Positions 1 to 5,903 of a stretch of 7,736 nucleotides of DNA are shown here, in pieces. Origin of the DNA: Acidobacteriota bacterium. GTDB lineage: Bacteria > Acidobacteriota > Vicinamibacteria > Marinacidobacterales > SMYC01. Position numbers and translations under genes: made by a program. Numbering within the stretch: the first letter of the stretch is position 1; each line of letters starts with the position of its first letter. Under the pieces are notes generated by a model. It had not been told where the DNA came from. It was given only the letters and a program-made list of their open reading frames with translations, and made no database searches. The DNA lies in the NCBI GenBank assembly GCA_029263435.1, contig JAJCXL010000215.1, forward strand, positions 1 through 7,736, written 5' to 3'.

Positions 1-63
1 CAGGCACCCACGGATGACCTCGCTGGGGTCATTGGGGCCCTCGATCGCCGGGTGCTAGAATAG
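1..63 (+). CDS. Possible 3' end of an upstream gene, cut by the window edge
   Basis: Frame 1 is open from the first base to a TAG stop at 61-63 and encodes 20 residues (starts QAPTDDLAGV, ends RRVLE). The other two plus frames are closed within this stretch (TGA at 15-17, TAG at 56-58). The peptide looks like an amphipathic C-terminal helix, and the stop lies only 7 bases before the ATG of the next plus-strand gene, as expected of operon neighbours. An open run of 20 codons is not significant by itself in GC-rich DNA, so this could be chance. No function can be given. Confidence 0.3.
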   Translation, partial: QAPTDDLAGVIGALDRRVLE

Positions 64-66
64 GGA
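62..66 (+). promoter_or_regulatory. Shine-Dalgarno-like AGGGA before the small secreted protein
   Basis: The purine run AGGGA ends four bases before the ATG at 71. It is a fair match to the anti-SD complement, with slightly short spacing. The in-frame TAG at 56-58 rules out any earlier start in this frame, so the site supports the ATG at 71. Confidence 0.4.
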
Positions 67-70
67 CGTT

Positions 71-502
71 ATGAGGACAGTCGTTTCCGTGCTGGTCGCC
101 ATCGCTCTACTCGTTCCTTTTTCCGGGATCACGTCGACCCTGGCGGATGGACCGGAGCTCAAAGTCAAAGCGCCGCGCGTGACGTTCATGCGCCCCACGA
201 TGCCGAATCAAAGGCAACGCTCGACGGTCACGATCCGGATCACGGCTCAGCTCGACAAGCTCGAAGAGGCGGAAGACTTAGAGGACTACTACTGCCTCGA
301 AGAAGTCTGGGAGTGGGATGACGAGACGGATTCCGAGTACGAGCCCGATTGCGACCCCTACGAAGAGGGCATGGAGTTAAAGACAAACTTCAGCGCGAGC
401 CATCAATACCGCTATCCCGGCACCTACCGCGTTTTTCTCCGTTTGGAGCGAAACGGCAAGACCGTCATCGCCGGCTCCGCCAACGTCCAGATTCGCAGCT
501 AG
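71..502 (+). CDS. Small secreted protein with a PKD-like C-terminal domain
   Basis: This is a 143-residue protein of unknown function. Residues 1-25 form a signal peptide: MRTVV, a hydrophobic core (VLVAIALLVPF) and a likely signal peptidase I site after STLA25. There is no lipobox, so the mature protein should be released into the periplasm or outside the cell. The middle (about 63-102) is strongly acidic and Trp/Tyr-rich, with two cysteines (C75 and C94) that could form a disulfide. The segment around 79-92 (VWEWDDETDS) resembles the W-x-(W/F)-GDG turn of PKD domains but lacks the glycines. The end, HQYRYPGTYRVFLRL followed by a final strand, matches the PKD pattern H-x-Y-x-x-P-G-x-Y-x-V-x-L. 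A single Ig/PKD-like beta-sandwich is therefore likely. It is convergent with the minus-strand series and shares its stop codon bases with it. No enzymatic motif is visible. Confidence 0.8.
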   Translation: MRTVVSVLVAIALLVPFSGITSTLADGPELKVKAPRVTFMRPTMPNQRQRSTVTIRITAQLDKLEEAEDLEDYYCLEEVWEWDDETDSEYEPDCDPYEEGMELKTNFSASHQYRYPGTYRVFLRLERNGKTVIAGSANVQIRS

Positions 503-1260
503 CGAGCGCGTTCGACGGGCCAGGAAGCGTCGCGATCGACACCGAAGCGGGCTCTCAGTGCGGCCAGATCGCCGGAAGCTTCGATCTCGGTCAACGCCTC
601 GTCGATCGCGTCTCGTAGCTCCTCACGGCCGAGCGCGACCACGAAAGCATAGTGCTCGCTGGCCACGGGCTCGCGCAGCACTCGAAGCGTTCCCTCGGAC
701 GCCCGCGCCATCGCGACCGCGTCGAGCTCGTCGACGATGATGGCATCGACCAGGCCTTCCTCGAGAGGACCGGTCCCTTCTTCCGACAGCGCCACGTGGG
801 TGGCACCCACGATGGACCGCATGGCGGCGGCAGCGGTACCGGCTCCCGAAGCGCCGACTTTCAGGCCGTCCAGGGCCGCGAGATCGGCGGGCTCGTCGGC
901 ACCGGTCCTGACGAGCGCGACCTGACTCGTTTCGAAGTACGGCCGGGTGAAGAGGTACTTCTCTCTACGCTCCGCCGTCACACCGGTCGTGGCGGCGACG
1001 AGGTCGTGCTCGCCCGAGGCGAGCCCCGAGTGCAGTACGGCGTAGGGCTTCACCTCGACCTTCGCTTGAAACCCGGCGATCTCGACCATCCGACGCGCGA
1101 GCTCGATATCGAAGCCGGTCGGTGTGCCCGCGTCGTCGAGGAAATGAAACGGTGGAAACGTCGCGTCGGACACGATGACGATGGTCTCCGGAACGCCGCG
1201 AGATGGCGGAGCACAAGCGGCCAGAGCACAGAGCGACGCTACGGCGACAATTTTTCTCAT
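499..1260 (-). CDS. Amino-acid-binding lipoprotein, solute-binding protein family 3
   Basis: This 253-residue protein belongs to the SBP_bac_3 (GlnH/HisJ-like) family. Such proteins capture a polar amino acid or opine outside the inner membrane and deliver it to an ABC permease. Residues 1-16 form a lipoprotein signal ending in the lipobox LAAC16, so the mature protein should be lipid-anchored. Lobe 1 starts with the family segment FPPFHFLDDAG (35-45) and GFDIELARRM (49-58). The TAERRE stretch (95-100) places R98 where HisJ-type proteins bind the ligand alpha-carboxylate, followed by the usual F-x-x-PYF (104-109). Lobe 2 carries DELDAV (177-182). Length is normal. Its ATG overlaps the methylase TGA as ATGA, and no clear Shine-Dalgarno sequence precedes it, so translation probably depends on re-initiation after the methylase. 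No permease or ATPase is in the window. It is the last gene of the series. Ligand not predictable; a role as a sensor protein is possible. Confidence 0.9.
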   Translation of the reverse strand: MRKIVAVASLCALAACAPPSRGVPETIVIVSDATFPPFHFLDDAGTPTGFDIELARRMVEIAGFQAKVEVKPYAVLHSGLASGEHDLVAATTGVTAERREKYLFTRPYFETSQVALVRTGADEPADLAALDGLKVGASGAGTAAAAMRSIVGATHVALSEEGTGPLEEGLVDAIIVDELDAVAMARASEGTLRVLREPVASEHYAFVVALGREELRDAIDEALTEIEASGDLAALRARFGVDRDASWPVERAR

Positions 1261-2147
1261 GGGGAGCAGATGAGGAGCTCTTTGACCGGAGCTCGCTTCG
1301 AGCCTTTCGAGTTGATGGAGCGCGGCACGTTGACTTCGTGGAGCACCGGGGTGGGTGTCATCGAGGCGTAGAGCTCGCGAATGAACGGGGTGTCGCTATT
1401 CGACAAGATCACGCGCGCGCCCCGCGCCGTCATGGCTTGGTAGGCATCTCTCAAGCGCAGTTGCTCGTCGCGACCGAAGCCTGCCTTGGTGTAGCTCGTA
1501 AACTGGCTCGTTTCCGAGATCGGATCGTAGGGTGGGTCGAGATAGACGACGTCTCCTTCGCCGCACCCGTCGGTCAGCTCGGAAAAATCGCCCGGCTCGA
1601 GCTCCACAGCCATGAGCACGCTCGACACGGCGAGCAAGTTCTGGCGGTCGACGATCTTCGGGTTCCGGTAGCTCCCCATCGGCACGTTGAACTCGCCTTT
1701 GCGATTGACGCGATACAGGCCGTTGTAGCAGGTGCGGTTCAAGTAGATGAACCTCGCCGCGCGTTCGACATCCGAGTGCGGGACGAGCGAGCGGACTTTG
1801 TAGTAGTGCTCCTCGCTATGCATCATCTGATGGGTCTCGAGCTTGGCGATGACCTCGTGGACGTGGTCTCGCACCGCGCGATAGGCGCGGATGAGCTCGT
1901 CGTTGCTGTCACGGATCGAGCAGGACAGGTGAGGAAAGCTTCTCCGGACCCAGTAGAGCATGGCGCCCGCACCAACGAAGGGCTCGACGTATCGCCGGTA
2001 GTCGTGGACGTTTCTACCTTCCCCGCCGTGCGAGATGTAGTCGCCTATCGTTCCCACGAGGGAGCCTTTGCCACCCGCCCACTTCACGAAAGGGCGCGGT
2101 GCCGGGGGGGTGAGCTCGATCCCGTCGAGCGAGGCTCGTGTCGTCAT
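1257..2147 (-). CDS. dam: DNA adenine methylase, D12 class (Dam family)
   Basis: This 296-residue enzyme transfers a methyl group from SAM to N6 of adenine in DNA. The family motifs are all present in the alpha-class order: PFVKWAGGK (19-27); SAM-binding motif I EPFVGAGA (55-62); RTCYNGLYRVN (138-148) with GEFNVPMG (152-159); the catalytic DPPY (204-207, bases 1527-1538); and a late VILSNSD plus KGSKRAPVKELLI (281-293). The length is close to Dam of Escherichia coli, and GATC is the likely target, but recognition cannot be proved from motifs. GATC is common here (about 60 sites by hand count), so it is not avoided. No restriction endonuclease is next to it, so it looks solitary. It begins 45 bp after the radical SAM stop. 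The bases before its ATG are an A/C run without a Shine-Dalgarno match. It overlaps the downstream lipoprotein gene by 4 bp. Confidence 0.93.
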   Translation of the reverse strand: MTTRASLDGIELTPPAPRPFVKWAGGKGSLVGTIGDYISHGGEGRNVHDYRRYVEPFVGAGAMLYWVRRSFPHLSCSIRDSNDELIRAYRAVRDHVHEVIAKLETHQMMHSEEHYYKVRSLVPHSDVERAARFIYLNRTCYNGLYRVNRKGEFNVPMGSYRNPKIVDRQNLLAVSSVLMAVELEPGDFSELTDGCGEGDVVYLDPPYDPISETSQFTSYTKAGFGRDEQLRLRDAYQAMTARGARVILSNSDTPFIRELYASMTPTPVLHEVNVPRSINSKGSKRAPVKELLICSP

Positions 2148-2192
2148 GGTTTTTTGGGGTACGACGCCGGCGCGAGGCGCACGCGGCGAGGT

Positions 2193-3611
2193 TCATTCTA
2201 TCGGCACCGCGACCGGGTGCAACCGCGGCTCGCGCGGGGGCGTCGAGCCATGCTCCCCGAAGCCCGACAGGATCGCCTCCAGGAACGGAAGCATCCGCAC
2301 CGTGCGCCGGGTTCGGATAATCCAATCCCACAGCGGCTCGAACTTCTTCCAACCGGCCGCGTAGGAGAAGTGCCGAAGCTTCCCGGCCCACCGAGGCTTG
2401 GTCGACGCGCCTCTCAAGATCGAGCCCCACCGGTAGAAGTCTCGATAGGCTCTCCAATAGCCAGTCTCCAGAGCTTCCGTTTCCATACCCTTCGTGCGAT
2501 AGACGACGTGCCGCGTGTCGTAGAGGTCCCAGTTTCGATGAAGGATCCGCCCCGAGGCCTCCATCCGAGCGAACAACGCGGTCCCGGGGTACGGCGTGAG
2601 GATGTGAAACGTCGCCGTCTCGATCCCGTGCTCAATCGCCCAAGAGACCGTTCGCTCGAACACGGAATCGTCATCTTCGTCCATCCCGAACACGAAGCTC
2701 GCGTTCACCATCACACCGAGGTCGTGCAAGCGCCGCACCGCTTCGCCGTAGTCACGCCGCAAGTTTTGGTGCTTGCCCTGCGCGCGGAGACTGTCCGGGT
2801 TCAAGGTCTCGAAGCCGACGAAAAGGCTTCGCAGTCCACATGCTGCCGCTTTTTCCAATAGGCCGGGCCGAAGGACCGAGCTCACCGTTCCTGCCGCTTG
2901 CCACAACCGCCCCATCCCGCGCATCCCCTCGAAGAGTCCGGTCGCGAACGGACGGTCGCCGAACAAGTGGTCGTCGAGGAAGTAGAGATGGCGTCCCGGT
3001 AATCGCTCGATCTCGGCGAGAGCCGCATCGACGCTCTGGGTGTAAAAACCCTTGCCTCCCTCGAAGAAGGCTTCCTTGTAGCAAAAGTCACAGACGTGCG
3101 GACAGCCGCGAGAGACGACGATGGAGTTCGGCACGAGGTAGAGGGAGCGTCGGATCAGATCCCGCCGTACCGGGGGCAGGTGCTCGAGGGTCCGCTTGGT
3201 GGAGGTATATGTGGGTTTGGCTCGACCGGCCCGGAAGTCTCTCAAGAACACCGGCCAGGTATCTTCGCCAGGTCCCATGAAGATGGCGTCGCCGTGTCGT
3301 GCCGCCTCGTCGGGACAGGACGTGACGTGCAAGCCTCCGAGTGCCACAAAGATCCCGCGAGCTCGGTAGTGGTCCGCAATCTGATAAGCCCGCCTCGCGG
3401 ACGTGATGTAGACCTGGATCACGACCAGGTCGGGATCGTCGTCGAGCGCTACAGGCTCGACGTGCTCGTCTTGCAACTCGACGTCATCATCGTCGTCGAG
3501 ATAGCCGGCGAGGGTCGCAAGCCCGAGCGGCGGGAACAGCGAGTATTTGATGGGACGGAAATAGGGGCTCGTCGCCTCGGTAAGGGCCGGTAGGATCATC
3601 TTGACTCTCAT
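2193..3611 (-). CDS. B12-binding-type radical SAM protein
   Basis: This is a 472-residue protein. Residues 1-130 form a B12-binding-like Rossmann domain: MRVKMILPAL, then FPPLGLATLAGYL (26-38), GGLHVTSCPDEA (92-103) and FMGPGEDTWP (111-120). It lacks the DxHxxG cobalt-ligand motif, which is usual in this radical SAM class. The radical SAM core follows, with the [4Fe-4S] cluster motif C170-x3-C174-x2-C177 (bases 3081-3104) in SRGCPHVCDFC. FVGFETLNPDSL (264-275) and SFVFGMDEDD (305-314) are typical core strands, and LTPYPGTALF (338-347) follows. A helical C-terminal part (about 355-440), with NWDLYDTRHVVY and a tyrosine-rich stretch, is also seen in many uncharacterised relatives. Members methylate unactivated carbon or do other radical chemistry; the substrate here is unknown. 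The 97-bp gap before it is the longest in the series, and I see no convincing promoter or terminator there. No good Shine-Dalgarno precedes the ATG; an in-frame ATG at codon 5 is an alternative start. Confidence 0.9.
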   Translation of the reverse strand: MRVKMILPALTEATSPYFRPIKYSLFPPLGLATLAGYLDDDDDVELQDEHVEPVALDDDPDLVVIQVYITSARRAYQIADHYRARGIFVALGGLHVTSCPDEAARHGDAIFMGPGEDTWPVFLRDFRAGRAKPTYTSTKRTLEHLPPVRRDLIRRSLYLVPNSIVVSRGCPHVCDFCYKEAFFEGGKGFYTQSVDAALAEIERLPGRHLYFLDDHLFGDRPFATGLFEGMRGMGRLWQAAGTVSSVLRPGLLEKAAACGLRSLFVGFETLNPDSLRAQGKHQNLRRDYGEAVRRLHDLGVMVNASFVFGMDEDDDSVFERTVSWAIEHGIETATFHILTPYPGTALFARMEASGRILHRNWDLYDTRHVVYRTKGMETEALETGYWRAYRDFYRWGSILRGASTKPRWAGKLRHFSYAAGWKKFEPLWDWIIRTRRTVRMLPFLEAILSGFGEHGSTPPREPRLHPVAVPIE

Positions 3612-3708
3612 ACGAGCAGGCTAGAGCAAGTCCTGTCGGGACGCGTGAGGGGAAGGTGAGCAAGTTGTGAAGAAGGGCTCAGCGTTTGCCGGCCCTCGGT
3701 TTGCGCGC

Positions 3709-4986
3709 CTATTTACGGAGTCTGTCGAGGGTCGCGTTGAAAAAGCGCCGACCGGCACGAGGATCGTAGGTGATCACGGGGACCAGCCGGCCTCGAAATC
3801 GATCCGGGCTCGCGCGCCCGTAGGCCATGAGAACCTTCGCCAGCTCTTCTTTCGCTGCCGAGAGCGCCGGGTCGCGCGGGAGCCCGCTGAACAGATCGTT
3901 CAGTGAGAGCTGCCATGGCTCTCCGCGCCAGACCGCGTCGACGACGATCGCTTTGAGCGTATTGTGCGAGAAGTTGAAAGCGAACGACATGGGAGAGTAG
4001 TCGTCGCCCGAGGGCCGGTAACGCTCGAACGCTTCGAGCAAAGTGTCCTTGTGACGAAGGAACGCGTCTTTGAAGTGCGTGAGGGCCTCTTGATGGGGCT
4101 CGAGCGCTGCGCTCACTTGGCCGACGAAGGCCCGCGGGTCGGGGCTCAGACCGTTCAAGATCGCTTCGATGAGCCGCTGTCGATCGATGCCCTCTCCCTC
4201 GTCTTTTTCACCGGCTTCGGCGCTTTCATAAGCGTCCATCAGCGTCCTCAGCGCAAAGCAGAGCCACGGATAGTCCGGCGCGTTATCCGCCCTGAGCTCG
4301 AGAATGTCGCGTCCGTAGGTGGCCTCGAACCCGAAGCGCAGATGGCAAGAGAGGAGCGCGGCCGACACGAACGCTTGCTTCAACCGGCTCTGGCCGTGGA
4401 GCCCCTCGAACTTGACGAACAGTCGGTCATAGGCCGCATCGTCCGGCTCGAAGTGGGCGGTCGCTATCGAGACGAGAGTGAAGACATCGTCGACGAAACG
4501 CTGGCCGCTCCCCATCGGACCTTGCAGCTCATGAATCAGATCGTCGACTCGGGCGAGATTCTCATCCGCGTCGCTTTCGTTGTCGTCCCACGCTTGGAGC
4601 GCGACCAACGCCACCAAATAGAGCAAGTAGTAGTCCAGCAGAATGGAGAGCGCCGCTTGGTCGGAGCCTTCGTCTCTCTCACGGCCGATCATGAAGTTCG
4701 CGACCTCGACGGGAATGATGTCGTCGTTGAACCGATTGGCTTTGCCGTCCCAGTCGTTCAAGACGTGAAACCCGTCCTTGCGATTGCGAGCATCCAAGCT
4801 CGTGACGAGCTCGTCCAAGCGCAGCGTTTCGTTGGTTGTTTCGAGCCGGTGCGCGTTCATCTGGTCTCTCAACTGGGTGACAGCCAGATCGAAGGTCTTG
4901 GCACGGCCGAGGCGAGCCAATACGGACTGGCGAGCATCGCCGGTCAAAATCGAGTGGAGCTTTTTACACGCGCCGTCGAACGACAT
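3709..4986 (-). CDS. Unrecognised 425-residue protein, probably helical and cytoplasmic
   Basis: I do not recognise this protein as a named family. It has no signal peptide and no nucleotide-binding, metal-cluster or methyltransferase motif. Composition is mostly helix-forming, with many charged residues. One stretch (about 116-133, LLDYYLLYLVALVALQAW) is hydrophobic enough to be a buried helix or a single membrane segment; acidic residues on both sides and one Asp inside favour a buried helix. Segments that look like conserved family blocks are DGFHVLNDWDGKANRFNDD (71-89), a DYPWLCFALRTL region (238-249), and SPMSFAFNFSHNTLKAIVVD (331-350) followed by PWQLSLNDLF (357-366). The N-H-x-D/N-rich blocks could be functional, but that is inference. 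The ATG at 4984-4986 lies 17 bp after the stop of the binding protein gene, with only weak ribosome-binding sequence, which suggests coupling. Codon use and base composition look like those of its neighbours, so it is probably native to the operon. Confidence 0.82.
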   Translation of the reverse strand: MSFDGACKKLHSILTGDARQSVLARLGRAKTFDLAVTQLRDQMNAHRLETTNETLRLDELVTSLDARNRKDGFHVLNDWDGKANRFNDDIIPVEVANFMIGRERDEGSDQAALSILLDYYLLYLVALVALQAWDDNESDADENLARVDDLIHELQGPMGSGQRFVDDVFTLVSIATAHFEPDDAAYDRLFVKFEGLHGQSRLKQAFVSAALLSCHLRFGFEATYGRDILELRADNAPDYPWLCFALRTLMDAYESAEAGEKDEGEGIDRQRLIEAILNGLSPDPRAFVGQVSAALEPHQEALTHFKDAFLRHKDTLLEAFERYRPSGDDYSPMSFAFNFSHNTLKAIVVDAVWRGEPWQLSLNDLFSGLPRDPALSAAKEELAKVLMAYGRASPDRFRGRLVPVITYDPRAGRRFFNATLDRLRK

Positions 4987-5003
4987 TCTTATCGAGGCAG
5001 AGT

Positions 5004-5903
5004 CTATCGTAGGCGGGAGCCTTCGCCCATCAAGAAGTCACGGACCACTCGCCGCGGATCTTCGCCTTCATCGACTCGACGATTGAGACGTCTCATCGTT
5101 TCCCGGCTCATCGAGCCTGCGACCCGTCGGTTCACATCGAGGATCGCCGGATAGGCGGCGGCCGCTTCCGGTCGAAAAACGAGAGACGCCTCGTAAGGGA
5201 TGAAAAAGCTCCGATCGTCTTCGAGGACGAGCAAGTCGTAAACCTCGATCAAACCGTCGGTGGCACTGGCTGCAATGATATCGACTTGGCCTTGCTGGAG
5301 CGCTTGATACATGAGGCCGAACCCGGTGGCTCGAGGTTCGAGCTCGAAGTCGAGGCCGTAGTCTTCGATGAGTCCCGGATAGCCGTCGTCTCGCTCGAGA
5401 AACTCGTGTCCCGCGGCAAAGCGCAATACCGACTGATGATCCCTGAGATCGGAGATCGTCCGGATCCCCAAACGCGCCGCCTCGTCGCGCCTCATCAGGA
5501 TCGCGAACGAGTTGTCGAATCCAAACGGCTCACCCCACGTAAGGCCCAGCTCACTCGCGTAGCGCTCGCGCAGCCGAGACGACAACGCTGTCCGGTCGGC
5601 GAGTGCCGGCCCGTCGAGAATCGCGGTCCATGCGGTGCCCGAATACTCGACATACACGTCGAGCTCACCCGACACGATCGCTTGATGGCAAATGAACGTC
5701 CCGCCGAGGTTGAATCGTCGTTCGACGGAAACGTCGCGAGCTTCCAGGAGCTGCGCCACGATCTCGCCGAGGAGTATCTGCTCCGTGAAGTCCTTCGAGC
5801 CCACGACGACGGCATCCCCCTTCGTGCACCCGGCCCCGCACACCACCAAAGTCAACGCGACGATGCAGATGCCACGAGCAATCACTTTCTTACGCAGATC
5901 CAC
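5004..5903 (-). CDS. Quaternary-ammonium (betaine/choline-type) binding protein, OpuBC/ProX family
   Basis: This 299-residue solute-binding protein belongs to the OpuAC-type family, which binds glycine betaine, choline, carnitine or related trimethylammonium compounds. The family landmarks appear in order: VGSKDFTEQILLGEI (34-48), NLGGT (65-69), GELDVYVEYSGTAW (79-92), FGFDNSFAI (127-135), EFLERDDGYPGL (167-178), and ALQQGQVDIIAASATDGLI (201-219). LVLEDDRSFFIPY (225-237) and a C-terminal MRRLNRRVDEGEDPRRV block follow. Aromatic residues Y84, Y87 and Y237 are candidates for the cation-binding cage. The N-terminus (basic start, then hydrophobic to C22/C26) is an export signal, perhaps lipoprotein-type, although CGAGC is a poor lipobox. 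The GTG at 5901-5903 is favoured because GAGGAAGG lies just upstream, giving a 22-bp overlap with the methyltransferase. A GTG at 5883-5885 would give a 4-bp overlap and a shorter signal. The family also includes the ergothioneine-binding domain of EgtU. No permease or ATPase is visible. Confidence 0.9.
   Translation of the reverse strand: MDLRKKVIARGICIVALTLVVCGAGCTKGDAVVVGSKDFTEQILLGEIVAQLLEARDVSVERRFNLGGTFICHQAIVSGELDVYVEYSGTAWTAILDGPALADRTALSSRLRERYASELGLTWGEPFGFDNSFAILMRRDEAARLGIRTISDLRDHQSVLRFAAGHEFLERDDGYPGLIEDYGLDFELEPRATGFGLMYQALQQGQVDIIAASATDGLIEVYDLLVLEDDRSFFIPYEASLVFRPEAAAAYPAILDVNRRVAGSMSRETMRRLNRRVDEGEDPRRVVRDFLMGEGSRLR

Noticed and set aside
32..61. Promoter-like TTGGGG (32-37), 18-bp spacer, TGC plus TAGAAT (53-61) before the secreted protein
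   Set aside because: The -10 element is good but the -35 is poor. The predicted transcript start would be about three bases from the ATG, leaving the AGGGA site outside the message. The stretch also overlaps a possible coding end. A leaderless transcript cannot be ruled out, but the support is too thin.
440..480. Inverted repeat ACGG-caaga-CCGT near 453-465 as a terminator for the minus-strand series
   Set aside because: The stem is only four to five pairs with a short T run, and it lies inside the secreted protein's coding sequence. Such repeats are expected by chance in this composition.
652..1371. Plus-strand open frame of 239 codons opposite the amino-acid-binding lipoprotein
   Set aside because: The minus strand encodes a clear family-3 binding protein with a lipobox, and the plus frame has no recognisable features.
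1203..2861. Long plus-strand open frame of 552 codons opposite the methylase and radical SAM genes
   Set aside because: It is antisense to two genes with complete family motifs. Its translation is rich in Arg, His and Val with no recognisable domain, which is typical of a shadow frame in GC-rich DNA.
3612..3708. Internal promoter, terminator or riboswitch in the 97-bp gap before the radical SAM gene
   Set aside because: On the minus strand I find no paired -35/-10 elements, no stable stem with a T run and no recognisable riboswitch core. The short GTCC-tgtcg-GGAC repeat (3630-3642) is too weak to call.
3964..5154. Plus-strand open frame of 396 codons opposite the unrecognised protein and the end of the betaine-type binding protein
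   Set aside because: The minus-strand protein has a more natural composition, stays in spacing with its neighbours and lies in the common direction. The plus frame runs across the gene boundary into the well-supported binding protein, so it is a shadow.
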